The translations under genes and the position numbers were made by a program. A model generated the notes under the pieces. That model did not search any database and had not been told where the DNA came from. It saw only the letters and a program-made list of their open reading frames with translations. Source: Oscillospiraceae bacterium (GTDB taxonomy: Bacteria > Bacillota > Clostridia > Monoglobales > Monoglobaceae). Taken from it: a DNA stretch of 58,480 nt. Below are positions 26,544 through 35,439 of the stretch, piece after piece; position 1 is the stretch's first letter, and each line of letters opens with the position of its first letter. Where the stretch lies: contig SVJR01000006.1 in NCBI GenBank assembly GCA_015068845.1, forward strand, positions 1 to 58,480. Direction: 5' to 3'.

Positions 26544-26842
26544 GCTGTACCCTCCTTCAAAATTTGCTTTTGATTTCTTACACTGTGCCGGGCGTTTCGC
26601 ACAGTTAAATAATAAAACCCGAACACCATCTCTTGTTTTCACAAATCGGTTTCGGGACAACAGCGCGCAACCTCCCCCGATGCGACAGCATACCGCACCG
26701 GCGAAATATCCGCTCTGTATTAAAGTAGAAGTGTGACCCTTCCGCCCGCTTTTAAAAACCGGACAATCTCCTCCGAAATTTCCAAATCCCTCGTGAGATG
26801 AGGGTTTGCTACCTCCGGAATCATCGTATGTCTTTGTCACGC
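26544..26842 (-). promoter_or_regulatory. Structured 5' leader of the rpsJ ribosomal operon
   Basis: About 300 nt separate the predicted start (near 26842) from rpsJ. A domain at 26733-26840 is closed by GTGAC/GTCAC and holds a CCCTC...GAGGG hairpin and repeated GGAGG motifs. Downstream are a GTGCG/CGCAT hairpin and an ACTGTGC/GCACAGT hairpin about 35 nt before the ribosome binding site. The length and structure suggest regulation, possibly by a product of the operon. I cannot assign it to a named leader family. Confidence 0.45.
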
Positions 26843-26848
26843 TTTGAT

Positions 26849-26878
26849 ATTATACTACAACTTATTTATAAAAGTCAA
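26849..26878 (-). promoter_or_regulatory. Main promoter of the rpsJ-secY ribosomal operon
   Basis: On the minus strand TTGACT (26873-26878), an 18-nt spacer and a perfect TATAAT (26849-26854). Upstream is an A/T-rich tract (26880-26915) that could act as an UP element. Expected start near 26842. Confidence 0.8.
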
Positions 26879-26919
26879 GTACTTTTTGAAAATTTTTTAT
26901 TTTTTTCTTCTAAAGGTAA

Positions 26920-26941
26920 AAATCCCGCATAAGCGGGATTT
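26920..26941 (-). terminator. Second terminator-like hairpin between the 27.1 kb RNA and the rpsJ promoter
   Basis: A 9-bp stem AAATCCCGC/GCGGGATTT with a 4-nt loop. On the minus strand it is followed by TTACCTTTA, a weak T-tract. Its position suggests a backup terminator insulating the ribosomal promoter from read-through of the upstream RNA gene. Confidence 0.5.
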
Positions 26942-26981
26942 TATACCTTGTGTCGTAGCAATCTATGTATGCCGTACAATT

Positions 26982-27139
26982 AAAAAAGTGCACGGCAAAG
27001 CCGTGCACCGAAAAACGCACAGCTCTTGTTTGCGAGACAATTTTAAACATAACCACAGGACGTTTAAAGTGAGCATGCGTTTTTTCCATAAAAAAAGAAA
27101 AAACAACATCCTGGGTTACAATATTAAATTGCCTCGCAA
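26982..27139 (-). ncRNA. Structured RNA candidate, copy 2 of a two-member family
   Basis: Read on the minus strand, the closing stem begins TTGCGAG (5' arm 27124-27139, 3' arm 27030-27046). Inside are an inner stem TAACC-CAGGA-TGTT with AACG-TCCTG-T-GGTTA (one bulge), an 8-bp apical hairpin GTTTTTTC/GAAAAAAC and then a 3' single strand of about 14 nt. The tail ACAAGAGCTGTGCGTTTTTC leads to a 9-bp terminator (26988-27008) and six T. Fold order, tail and promoter match the RNA at 8252-8407. No gene follows on the strand before the rpsJ promoter, so this copy is most likely a free non-coding RNA. 6S RNA is a conceivable identity, but the tail and short length argue against it. Confidence 0.65.
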
Positions 27140-27143
27140 GATT

Positions 27144-27172
27144 AGTATATCACAAGTATTCTGAAATTACAA
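27144..27172 (-). promoter_or_regulatory. Promoter of the 26982-27139 RNA
   Basis: On the minus strand TTGTAA (27167-27172), a 17-nt spacer ending TTGTGA, and TATACT (27144-27149). The start would fall at the first bases of the closing stem. Compare TTGTAT-N17-TATAAT at 8217-8245. Confidence 0.65.
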
Positions 27173-27205
27173 TATCTTTTCATAATATTTATGCAGGCAA
27201 AAATA

Positions 27206-27234
27206 TTGACAAAAAAACTTCCTATATATATAAT
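27206..27234 (+). promoter_or_regulatory. Consensus promoter of apgM
   Basis: Perfect TTGACA (27206-27211) and TATAAT (27229-27234) with a 17-nt spacer, about 42 nt upstream of the apgM ATG. It is divergent from the 27.1 kb RNA promoter; the two -35 boxes are about 33 nt apart. Confidence 0.8.
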
Positions 27235-27276
27235 ACTATATACAGGCAGTAAAATTCAGAAAGGCGATGACGAATT

Positions 27277-28479
27277 ATGAAATACATAGTTGTTCTTTGC
27301 GACGGTGCGGCTGATACACCCGTTCCTGAACTTGGCAATAAAACTCCCCTCGAAAAAGCAAATAAACCGAACATAGATAAGCTTGCCGCTTTGGGCGAAA
27401 TGGGTATGGTAACAACCGTGCCCGCAAACCTCCCTCCCGGCAGCGATGTGGCAAACCTTGCAGTATTTGGCTACGACCCTCAGAAATATTATACAGGCCG
27501 TTCACCCCTTGAAGCACTTTCAATGGGTGTTCACCTTGAGCTTACCGACACAACCTTCCGCACAAATGTGGTTACACTTTCAGAAGATGAGCCGTATGAA
27601 GAAAAAACAATGATTGACTACAGCTCGGACGAGATTACCACCGATGAATCAAGCCAGCTTATTGCAGCTGTCAACGAGGCTCTCCGCACCGAGGAATACG
27701 AATTCTTCAGCGGAATCAGCTACCGCCATCTTATGGTATGGCACAACAAGGAGAACAATTTCTCCCTGACACCGCCCCACGATATTTCCGACCGCAAGGT
27801 AACGGAATATCTGCCCAAGGACGAAGTTCTTTTGACACTTATGAAAAAGAGCTATGACATCCTTAAAGACCATCCCGTGAACCTTGCCAGAAAGGAACGC
27901 GGACTTCGTCCGGCAAACTCAATCTGGATTTGGGGTAACGGAACAAAGCCCAACCTCACCACATACGATGAGCTTTACGGCATAAAAGGTAGCGTTGTTT
28001 CTGCCGTTGACCTTATCAAGGGCATCGGTACAGGTGCAGGTCTTGATGTAATTGATGTTATAGGAGCAACAGGAAATGTGCATACTAACTTTGACGGCAA
28101 GGCAGAAGCTGCCATTAAGGCACTTCGCGGCGGCTCGGACTTTGTATACATTCACCTTGAAGCTCCCGACGAGGCAGGACACAGACACGAGATTGACAAC
28201 AAGGTTAAGGCAATCGAGCTGATTGACGAAAAGATTGTCGCGCCCATTCTCAAGGCAATGGACGAGGACGGCGAGGAATATTCCATTCTTCTTATGCCCG
28301 ACCATCCGACACCTCTGGCAATCCGCACGCATACTTCCGACCCTGTGCCGTATATAATATACAGAAGCGGCAATTCGGGCGAAGCTAAGAACACCGCCTA
28401 CACCGAAGCCGAGGCAAAAAAGACCGGCATTGTTGTGAAGGACGGCTACACTCTTATGAGCAAGCTTTTAGGAAGATAA
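27277..28479 (+). CDS. apgM: Cofactor-independent phosphoglycerate mutase, archaeal-type (ApgM)
   Basis: This 400-residue protein of the alkaline-phosphatase superfamily starts MKYIVVLCDGAADTPVPELG. It has the nucleophile-region NLPPGSDVANLAVFGYDP near 50 (Ser), GRSPLEALSMGV near 74, VYIHLEAPDEAGHRHE near 290 (metal His) and LLMPDHPTPLAIRTHT near 338. ApgM isomerises 3- and 2-phosphoglycerate in glycolysis. Its sequence differs from the longer GpmI of many Firmicutes. It carries its own strong promoter and is followed 28 nt later by a permease gene. Confidence 0.93.
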   Translation: MKYIVVLCDGAADTPVPELGNKTPLEKANKPNIDKLAALGEMGMVTTVPANLPPGSDVANLAVFGYDPQKYYTGRSPLEALSMGVHLELTDTTFRTNVVTLSEDEPYEEKTMIDYSSDEITTDESSQLIAAVNEALRTEEYEFFSGISYRHLMVWHNKENNFSLTPPHDISDRKVTEYLPKDEVLLTLMKKSYDILKDHPVNLARKERGLRPANSIWIWGNGTKPNLTTYDELYGIKGSVVSAVDLIKGIGTGAGLDVIDVIGATGNVHTNFDGKAEAAIKALRGGSDFVYIHLEAPDEAGHRHEIDNKVKAIELIDEKIVAPILKAMDEDGEEYSILLMPDHPTPLAIRTHTSDPVPYIIYRSGNSGEAKNTAYTEAEAKKTGIVVKDGYTLMSKLLGR

Positions 28480-28507
28480 AAACCCTTGCCGCAAAGGAGT
28501 GTTTGCG

Positions 28508-29569
28508 GTGAAAACAGAACAGATTATAAAAATCACATTAAGTATAGCAGGAATAGCCATAGGGCTATTCCTGTTTCCTTTTCTTATAAAGATTTTTGCA
28601 CCCTTTGTCGCCGCGTTCATAGTTGCCGCACCCTGTCAGCGGATTGTTGTGTTCTTAGAAAAGCGGCTTAGGCTCAGCCGTGGCATCAGCTCGGCTATTA
28701 TATCCACCCTGATTGTTGCCGCCGGCACGGGGATTGTCCTTGCTCTTTCGTTTCAGCTTTTTTCCCAGACCCGCAACCTCATAACCACACTTCCTGCGGC
28801 AATTGACTCGTTCAAGGGTCAGCTGACGGGGCTTGTTGACAAATTCAATGGTTTCAAGCTGAGTCTTTCCCCTGAGGTCTCGGCGTTCATTGACAAGATA
28901 ACCGGAAACTTCCGTGCCTATTCGGAGCAGCTTTCGCAAAAGGTGACAGACATTGCGATAAGTGCCGCCGGCAGCTTTGCCGCAACGCTCCCGAACCTTG
29001 TGTTATTTTTAGTAATGTTTATCTTAGGAACATTCTTTTTCACCAAGGACTACAATCTGATTATAAACTTTTTAAAAGAAGTGTTTCCATCAAAAATAGT
29101 TCAGCGTCTAAGCACTGCACGAGCGTTCCTAACCCGTGCTTTTTCGTCATATCTTAAAGCTCAGCTTATCCTGATGGGCATTACCTCCGCACTTATTACG
29201 GTCAGCCTTTGGGTAATAGGCAAGGACTACGCCCTCCTCTGGGGACTGGTCTGCGGTCTGGTCGATGCCCTGCCGTTCCTTGGTACTGCGGTGGTGTTGC
29301 TCCCCTGGGCACTTGCCTCGCTTGCCTATGGTGATATATACACCTTTGTGTCACTACTGATTATTCAGGGGCTTGTGTTTGTTGTGCGACAGGTTGCCGA
29401 ACCCAAGGTGGTCAGCCGCCAGATTGGAATTCATCCAATACTGACCCTGGTCAGCGTATATATCGGGCTACGGTTCTTCGGCGTTGCCGGAATGATTTTT
29501 GCCCCGGTAGCGACTTTGGTGCTGGTGAATTTTTATGTTTCGTACAAGGAACATCACGATACCAATTAA
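28508..29569 (+). CDS. AI-2E family membrane protein, YtvI-like permease
   Basis: This 353-residue integral membrane protein has about eight hydrophobic segments. The pattern is two N-terminal helices, a periplasmic helical region (about 80-150), then a C-terminal bundle with LWGLVCGLVDALPFLGTAVV near 250 and the family signature QVAEPKVVSRQIGIHPILT-like stretch near 295. The family includes YtvI, TqsA and sodium/proton-linked permeases; the substrate cannot be inferred. I start at the GTG at 28508 (AAAGGAG 9 nt upstream) rather than the GTG at 28499 that overlaps that site. Likely co-transcribed with apgM. Confidence 0.82.
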   Translation: MKTEQIIKITLSIAGIAIGLFLFPFLIKIFAPFVAAFIVAAPCQRIVVFLEKRLRLSRGISSAIISTLIVAAGTGIVLALSFQLFSQTRNLITTLPAAIDSFKGQLTGLVDKFNGFKLSLSPEVSAFIDKITGNFRAYSEQLSQKVTDIAISAAGSFAATLPNLVLFLVMFILGTFFFTKDYNLIINFLKEVFPSKIVQRLSTARAFLTRAFSSYLKAQLILMGITSALITVSLWVIGKDYALLWGLVCGLVDALPFLGTAVVLLPWALASLAYGDIYTFVSLLIIQGLVFVVRQVAEPKVVSRQIGIHPILTLVSVYIGLRFFGVAGMIFAPVATLVLVNFYVSYKEHHDTN

Positions 29570-29605
29570 AAAAGCTGTTACAAAATGAAGTCATTTCATA
29601 ACAGC
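29567..29605 (-). terminator. Terminator for the minus-strand 29.7-31.0 kb genes
   Basis: A 7-bp stem GCTGTTA/TAACAGC (29574-29580 with 29599-29605) encloses a symmetric AAATG/CATTT stem. On the minus strand it is followed by TTTTTT. It overlaps the stop codon of the convergent plus-strand permease gene. The plus strand has no T-tract. Confidence 0.6.
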
Positions 29606-29629
29606 CCTATAAGGACGAAGAGAAAATAG

Positions 29630-29758
29630 TGCAGAACGGACAAACCGAACCCGCAGGGGCTACCCGAAGGCGTACACAGGTACGTCGAGTAGTGAAGTTT
29701 GTTCGTAGTATAAAGCTTTCTAAGCTTTGTACGGTCTGTGCATTTTATCACAGTCCGA
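29630..29758. repeat. Palindrome-containing intergenic repeat
   Basis: This 129-nt non-coding stretch contains GTGCAGAACGGACAAAC near 29631, partly complementary to GTTTGTTCGTA near 29698 and to the TACGGTCTGTGCA end near 29730-29743. Internally it has a triloop hairpin AAAGCTT-TCT-AAGCTTT (29712-29728). It resembles the arrays at 6640-6800 and 15117-15517 in style, not in exact sequence. Confidence 0.4.
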
Positions 29759-29759
29759 T

Positions 29760-30257
29760 TTATTTGATTTTTCCTTTTTCAATCAGTGTTACTTTTACCG
29801 CTGTCCAGATAAGTGTTGCAACAAGATAAACCGCAACAACAACTATCGGGCCCCAGGAGAACCACCATCTGGAATCTGTCATAAGTGCAGCCTCGTTGAT
29901 TGAACCAAAGAAGCTGCGAATTTGAGGAAAAAATCCAATCCAGAGCGAACCAAGTGCCAGCACAAGTGCGAATACTGCATAGCCGTAAAATGTGCTTGCC
30001 TTATCAAGAACCTTCATTTTGCCGCAGACAAAAAGTGCTGCCGAGCAAACCGCAAATACCGCCGCCATTGACTTAAGAAGAGCCGGCATTGTGAGAACCA
30101 TATCCCCCGAATATCCGTTTTCAACAAATCTGAGGAGGATTATAACAAGTACTCCCCACGCAAGATTTATCATATATCCGTTTGTTATCTTATCTATGCG
30201 TGCTCTTTTCGCACGGTTTCTTTCTCTCTTAATTTCCTGATTTGCTTTAGCTACCAT
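29760..30257 (-). CDS. Uncharacterised four-helix membrane protein
   Basis: This 165-residue protein starts with a strongly basic cytoplasmic stretch (KANQEIKRERNRAKRARIDK). Four hydrophobic segments follow near 31-43, 62-80, 90-108 and 135-155, ending with a lysine-rich tail. I do not recognise the family. A TRP-rich loop (DSRWWFSWGP) precedes the last helix. It lies 37 nt downstream of rsmE on the same strand, so it is probably co-transcribed with it. Confidence 0.7.
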   Translation of the reverse strand: MVAKANQEIKRERNRAKRARIDKITNGYMINLAWGVLVIILLRFVENGYSGDMVLTMPALLKSMAAVFAVCSAALFVCGKMKVLDKASTFYGYAVFALVLALGSLWIGFFPQIRSFFGSINEAALMTDSRWWFSWGPIVVVAVYLVATLIWTAVKVTLIEKGKIK

Positions 30258-30294
30258 AACAAAAGCCCTATCCTTTCAATAATCTAAAACAGTC

Positions 30295-31041
30295 CTACAG
30301 CTCGCCGCGGTCATACATTATAACCGGAATGAGTGCACTTGCCACCGTTTCTGTTCTCAAAATCCGTTTCCCTAGCCCCACAGCGCGAATGCCGTGTTCT
30401 ATGGCAAAAGCTGCCTCCTCGTCGGAGAATCCGCCCTCCGGACCTACAAGAATTCCAAACTCCGTTGCATCAGGGTTGTCACCAAGAACACCCTTCAGGT
30501 CACATCTGCCTTCGTGGCCGAGAACCTCGTAAGGCATCAGCGGAAGTTGAATTCCCGCCAACATTTCGATTGCCTTTTCAAAGGTGACAGGCGCCAACAC
30601 CTCAGGTACCAGACCTCTGCCGCATTGCTTTGCCGCCTCAACCGAGACTTTGTTCCAGCGTTTTGCTTTTTCGGCACCTGCTGCAGCGTTTGCAATCTTT
30701 GTAACACATCTTTCCATCATCACCGGAACAACCCTCATCACACCAAGCTCCACCGCCTTCTGCACGATAAGCTCCATCTTGCCCGATTTGGGTAAGCCTT
30801 GAAACAAGGTAATTTTTGTTTTTGGCTCAGAAAGCGATATTTCTTTTTTCAGAATTTCAGCTTTGCAGAGATTCTTTTCAATCGCCGTGAGTCTTGCCGT
30901 ATATTCGTAACCTGTTCCGTCAAAAATAAGAATTTCATCGCCACATTTCATCCGGAGAACCTTTTCGATATGCTTTGAGTCCTCAAATATATTTGCGGTA
31001 TTACCGCTTATATTCTGTGGCTCGGTAAAAAATCTGCGCAT
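30295..31041 (-). CDS. rsmE: 16S rRNA (uracil-1498-N3)-methyltransferase RsmE
   Basis: This 248-residue SPOUT-class methyltransferase starts MRRFFTEPQNISGN. An N-terminal PUA-like domain is followed by the trefoil-knot signatures LFQGLPKSGKMELIVQKAVE near 93, MERCVTK near 124 and the SAM-binding ILVGPEGGFSDEEAAFA near 195, then LGKRILRTETVASALIPVI. It methylates U1498 in the decoding region. The ATG at 31041 is used; a GTG 6 nt upstream is in frame. Confidence 0.93.
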   Translation of the reverse strand: MRRFFTEPQNISGNTANIFEDSKHIEKVLRMKCGDEILIFDGTGYEYTARLTAIEKNLCKAEILKKEISLSEPKTKITLFQGLPKSGKMELIVQKAVELGVMRVVPVMMERCVTKIANAAAGAEKAKRWNKVSVEAAKQCGRGLVPEVLAPVTFEKAIEMLAGIQLPLMPYEVLGHEGRCDLKGVLGDNPDATEFGILVGPEGGFSDEEAAFAIEHGIRAVGLGKRILRTETVASALIPVIMYDRGEL

Positions 31042-31094
31042 AAGCACTATATCCTTTCCCGGAGAGACTGCCGATGAATTTTATATTCTAGTAT

Positions 31095-31123
31095 ATTTTA
31101 ACACATTTAAACTGAAATTTCAA
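31095..31123 (-). promoter_or_regulatory. Predicted rsmE promoter
   Basis: On the minus strand TTGAAA (31118-31123), a 17-nt spacer ending TGTGT, and TAAAAT (31095-31100), about 54 nt upstream of rsmE. Confidence 0.6.
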
Positions 31124-31157
31124 CCCGTTTTTTGAATTTTAGCACAATAATTATACT

Positions 31158-32585
31158 TTAACGATAGTAAAGGCTATTTAATCTTCTGAACTTTTCTTTA
31201 TCTATCTTCTCAAGCTGGTCGCGTGTTATCCTGAACTGCCAGTTGCCGTCGGCACGGCCGGGAGTGTTGAGCCTTGTATCTGCGCCATAGCCCAAAAGGT
31301 CCTGAATTGGCACAATCACAAGCCCTGCCGCACTTTGCCATAAAGTCCGCAGCATTGAATCAAAACCCTTGTTCCAATCATTATCGGTATATCCGCAGTA
31401 TTCCAGCATTTCACGACGCAGGTCTTCGGAAAGCTCCCACAGATACCCAAGCAGAGTGTTGTTATCATGAGTTCCCGAATATGCCACGCAGTTATTTTTA
31501 TAATTATGCGGTTTGTGGGTCGATTCACCGCCTAAAAATCCAAATTGAACGACCCGCATTCCCGGAAATCCACTCTCATCAACAAGTGCATTCACCTCAT
31601 CGGTTATGTCCCCCAAATCCTCCGCAATAATCAACTTATTCTTCGCAAGCTCTTTAATTTTTGAAATCAGCTCCATACCGGGGCCCTTGACCCATTTGCC
31701 GTTTCGGGCTGTTTCCTCGCCATAGGGCACCGACCAGAAGGATTCAATCGCGCGAAAGTGGTCTACACGGACTCCGTCAAACAATTTGAGCATCGCAGAC
31801 ATACGGTCGCTCCACCAACGGTAGCCTGTTTTCCGCATTTCTTCCCAGTTGTAAAGGGGGTTGCCCCAAAGCTGACCGTCCTCGCAGAAGTAATCCGGCG
31901 GAACACCTGCAACCGCGTAGGGAATATTCTTTTCGTCTATCATAAACTGGTCGGTATTTTTCCGCACATCCGAGCTGTCCATCGCCACATAAAAGGGAAT
32001 ATCCCCTATTATCTTTATGCCTTTTTGATTAGCATAAGCCTTAATCTTTGACCATTGCTCAAAAAACTTAAACTGGACAAACTTCCAGCCAAACAGAATT
32101 GTCTCGTCTGTTTTATCGCAGTCCCACTCCCACCAAGGCTTTTGACCGTTTGCGGTTTTCAAAGCCATAAATTCGCAGAAATCTAAAATATACGGGCTTC
32201 CCGAAATAAATTTTTCGATTTCCTCTGCATTTTTCACACGCTGTGAGGCTTTAAACAAAAGCTCAAGCCGCTCCTCTCTCAGCCGTTCAAACTCGCACAG
32301 ATACGGAGTATTCTGTTTTGCTGTCGTCAGCTCGTTTTCAAAGATAAGTCCTTCCTGAAGCAGCTGCTCCAAATCGACAAAATACGGATTTCCCGCAAAG
32401 GTTGAATATGACTTATACGGAGAGTTGTAATCGTCCGCCGGGCAAAACGGTAGAACCTGCCAATATGTAAAGCCGCAGTCCGAGAGGAAGTCGACAAACT
32501 CGTTTGCCGCTTTCCCGAAGCTGCCACAGGAGTAATCGCCCCAAAGTGTTGAAATGTGCATCAGCACACCGCTTTTCCGTTCCAT
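31158..32585 (-). CDS. malQ: 4-alpha-glucanotransferase (amylomaltase)
   Basis: This 475-residue GH77 enzyme transfers alpha-1,4-glucan segments in glycogen and maltodextrin metabolism. It has WQVLPFCPADDYNSPYKSYS near 41, PFYVAMDSSDVR near 204, the catalytic nucleophile region FDGVRVDHFRAIESFWSVP near 285, the acid/base stretch IIAEDLGDIT near 335 and YSGTHDNNTLLGYLWE near 390. It is slightly shorter than typical (about 500). No other glycogen genes are nearby. It ends the minus-strand run after uvrA, 19 nt downstream. Confidence 0.93.
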   Translation of the reverse strand: MERKSGVLMHISTLWGDYSCGSFGKAANEFVDFLSDCGFTYWQVLPFCPADDYNSPYKSYSTFAGNPYFVDLEQLLQEGLIFENELTTAKQNTPYLCEFERLREERLELLFKASQRVKNAEEIEKFISGSPYILDFCEFMALKTANGQKPWWEWDCDKTDETILFGWKFVQFKFFEQWSKIKAYANQKGIKIIGDIPFYVAMDSSDVRKNTDQFMIDEKNIPYAVAGVPPDYFCEDGQLWGNPLYNWEEMRKTGYRWWSDRMSAMLKLFDGVRVDHFRAIESFWSVPYGEETARNGKWVKGPGMELISKIKELAKNKLIIAEDLGDITDEVNALVDESGFPGMRVVQFGFLGGESTHKPHNYKNNCVAYSGTHDNNTLLGYLWELSEDLRREMLEYCGYTDNDWNKGFDSMLRTLWQSAAGLVIVPIQDLLGYGADTRLNTPGRADGNWQFRITRDQLEKIDKEKFRRLNSLYYR

Positions 32586-32604
32586 TTATATATCACTCCT
32601 ATTT

Positions 32605-35439
32605 TTACTTCTTTTTCAAAACTTCTTTAAGGTAAATCCCCGTATATGATTCATCGCATTTCGCCACCTGTTCGGGAGTACCGCAGGCAACCACTTCGCC
32701 GCCGCGGTTTCCGCCTTCGGGGCCAAGGTCAATTATATAATCGGCAGTTTTAATCACATCCAGATTGTGTTCGATAAGGATTACGGTGTTTCCCGCATCA
32801 ACCAATTTTTGCAGAACCTCAATCAGCTTATGGACATCCGCCGTGTGCAGACCGGTAGTCGGCTCATCAAGAATATATACGGTTTTGCCGGTACTACGCT
32901 TGCTGAGCTCGGTTGCAAGCTTTACCCGCTGTGCTTCACCTCCCGAAAGCGTTGTTGACGCCTGACCGATTTTTATATATCCCAATCCCACCTCATAAAG
33001 GGTTTTCAGGCGGTTTGCGATTTTGGGGATATTCTCAAAGAATTCCACGCCTTCTTCAACCGTCATTTCAAGCACATCGCTGATGTTTTTGCCTTTATAC
33101 TTAACTTCAAGCGTTTCGCGGTTATAGCGTTTGCCGCCGCAGACCTCACAGGGCATATAAATGTCCGGCAAAAAGTGCATTTCAATCTTAATAATTCCGT
33201 CGCCCTGACAGGACTCGCATCTGCCACCTTTGACATTGAAGCTGAACCTGCCCGGACCGTAGCCCCTTGATTTTGCCTCGGCTGTTGCCGCAAAAAGATT
33301 TCGGATATCCCCGAAAAGTCCGGTATAGGTTGCCGGATTTGAGCGAGGCGTTCTGCCGATTGGTGACTGGTCGATATTGATAACCTTGTCGAGATACTCA
33401 AGTCCGGTAATATTTTTGTACTTACCGGGCTTTTGCTTTGCGTGATTAAGCTCATTGGCAAGAACCTTATACAAAATCTCGTTTATAAGTGAGCTTTTTC
33501 CGCTGCCCGAAACACCGGTAACGCAGGTTGCTGTACCGAGCGGAATTTTAACCGTCACATCCTTAAGGTTGTTCTGGGATGCCCCGACCACCTTCAAAAA
33601 CTTGCCGTTGCCGCGGCGACGCACCTCGGGAATGGGAATTTTCTTTTTACCGCTAAGGTAAAGTCCGGTCTCGGACTTCTCACACTTCTTTATGTCCTCA
33701 ACCGTACCTTCCGCAATTACCTCACCGCCGTGAATGCCTGCGCCGGGACCGATATCCACGATATGGTCCGCCGCGTACATTGTGTCCTCGTCGTGCTCCA
33801 CCACAATCAGAGTATTGCCTAAGTCGCGAAGGCGTTTAAGCATCTCAATCAGCTTGTGGTTGTCCCTTTGGTGGAGGCCGATACTCGGCTCGTCAAGGAT
33901 ATACAGCACTCCCATAAGCCCTGAACCAATCTGGCTTGCAAGCCGGATACGCTGAGCCTCGCCACCCGAAAGCGTTCCGCTGGAACGGGTCAGGGTCAGG
34001 TAATCAAGGCCTACGCTGACCAGAAATTTCATTCTGTCCTTTATTTCTTTTAATATCTGCTTACCGATTAATTCTTCCCTCTCGCTTAGCTCAATTTTAT
34101 CAAAGAATTCCAAGCCTTCACTTATTGAAAAGTTACATACCTCGTTGATATTAAGACCCTTTACCGTTACAGCAAGGCTCTCCTTGCGGAGTCTTGCGCC
34201 GCCGCAATCAGGGCAGGGCATTGAATACATAAGCTCCTGAATTTCGCGTTTTGCCCATTCGGAGTTTGTTTCGTTATACCGCCTCTCAATATTATTCAAG
34301 AGCCCCTCAAATCGGGCATACTGTTCGCCTTTGGCATATTTACGCTCGTACGAAAGCCGGATTTTTTCGCCGCCGGTACCGTACATAAGGATATCCACAA
34401 TATCCTTCGGTAAGTCCTTAAACGGTGTGTCAAGGCTGAATCCGTAATGCTCGGAAAGACCTTTGTAGTACATTGCGGAAATACTCATTTTGTCGGTTCC
34501 ACTCCAGCCGTAGCAGTTAATTGCGCCCTCGTTGATACTCTTGGTTTTGTCGGGAATGAGCTTGTCGGGGTCAATCAGCTCAACACTACCAAGACCCATA
34601 CAATGCGGACACGCACCGTATGGGGTATTGAATGAAAACATACGGGGTGTAAGCTCCTCAATATTAATTCCACAATCATCACAGGCATAGTTCTGGCTGA
34701 ACATCATCTCTTTGTCCTCGTCGGGAAGCTGAATAACGACCAGCCCGTCAGCCATTTTAAGGGCTGTTTCAAGAGAGTCGGTCAGTCGTTTTTCAATTCC
34801 TTCACGAACAACAAGTCTGTCAACCACAATTTCAATATTATGCTTCTTCTGCTTGTCCAGTACAATCTCGTCTGCAGCAGGGTCATAAATCTCGCCATCG
34901 ACCCGAACGCGAACAAAGCCGTCCTTTACCGCCTTTTCAAAAACCTTGGTATACTCGCCCTTACGGCCTCTGATTACCGGAGCAAGGATCTGGAACTTGG
35001 TTTTTTCGGGCAGTTCAAGCACCGCATCAACAATCTGGTCGATTGACTGGGAATGTATCTCCTTGCCGCACTTAGGACAATGGGGAACACCGATACGGGC
35101 ATACAGAAGTCTTATATAGTCGTAAATCTCGGTAACCGTACCCACAGTTGAACGGGGGTTTTTGCTTGTTGTCTTCTGGTCAATGGAGATTGCCGGGGAA
35201 AGACCGTCGATTGACTCCACATTCGGCTTTTCCATTTGGCCGAGAAACTGCCGGGCATACGCCGAAAGCGACTCTACATAACGCCTTTGTCCCTCCGCAT
35301 AAATCGTTTCAAAGGCAAGGGACGACTTGCCCGAGCCGCTGAGACCGGTCAGCACAACCAGCTTATCGCGGGGGATTTTAACATCTATACCTTTGAGGTT
35401 ATTCTCCCTTGCTCCCTTGATATCTATATACTTATGCAT
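32605..35439 (-). CDS. uvrA: Excinuclease ABC subunit A
   Basis: This 944-residue ABC-class ATPase has two P-loops ([13 protein letters not shown] near 32, [14 protein letters not shown] near 640). It has zinc-binding cysteine pairs (CPKCGKE near 115; CPDCGGARL near 408; CESCQGDG and CEVCGGKRY near 740-765) and two signature/Walker B regions ([38 protein letters not shown]). It recognises bulky DNA damage with UvrB. The ATG at 35439 overlaps the uvrB stop (TGATG), so the two are coupled. Confidence 0.97.
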   Translation of the reverse strand: MHKYIDIKGARENNLKGIDVKIPRDKLVVLTGLSGSGKSSLAFETIYAEGQRRYVESLSAYARQFLGQMEKPNVESIDGLSPAISIDQKTTSKNPRSTVGTVTEIYDYIRLLYARIGVPHCPKCGKEIHSQSIDQIVDAVLELPEKTKFQILAPVIRGRKGEYTKVFEKAVKDGFVRVRVDGEIYDPAADEIVLDKQKKHNIEIVVDRLVVREGIEKRLTDSLETALKMADGLVVIQLPDEDKEMMFSQNYACDDCGINIEELTPRMFSFNTPYGACPHCMGLGSVELIDPDKLIPDKTKSINEGAINCYGWSGTDKMSISAMYYKGLSEHYGFSLDTPFKDLPKDIVDILMYGTGGEKIRLSYERKYAKGEQYARFEGLLNNIERRYNETNSEWAKREIQELMYSMPCPDCGGARLRKESLAVTVKGLNINEVCNFSISEGLEFFDKIELSEREELIGKQILKEIKDRMKFLVSVGLDYLTLTRSSGTLSGGEAQRIRLASQIGSGLMGVLYILDEPSIGLHQRDNHKLIEMLKRLRDLGNTLIVVEHDEDTMYAADHIVDIGPGAGIHGGEVIAEGTVEDIKKCEKSETGLYLSGKKKIPIPEVRRRGNGKFLKVVGASQNNLKDVTVKIPLGTATCVTGVSGSGKSSLINEILYKVLANELNHAKQKPGKYKNITGLEYLDKVINIDQSPIGRTPRSNPATYTGLFGDIRNLFAATAEAKSRGYGPGRFSFNVKGGRCESCQGDGIIKIEMHFLPDIYMPCEVCGGKRYNRETLEVKYKGKNISDVLEMTVEEGVEFFENIPKIANRLKTLYEVGLGYIKIGQASTTLSGGEAQRVKLATELSKRSTGKTVYILDEPTTGLHTADVHKLIEVLQKLVDAGNTVILIEHNLDVIKTADYIIDLGPEGGNRGGEVVACGTPEQVAKCDESYTGIYLKEVLKKK

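Noticed and set aside
26544-26840. N-terminal extension of S10 (open frame back to 26840)
   Set aside because: The open frame runs through the untranslated leader with no ribosome site; the ATG at 26543 has a good Shine-Dalgarno and gives canonical S10 length.
27277-28479. Alkaline phosphatase or phosphopentomutase for the 27.3 kb gene
   Set aside because: The N-terminal CDGAADTP and SDVAN/GRSPLEA motifs are those of ApgM.
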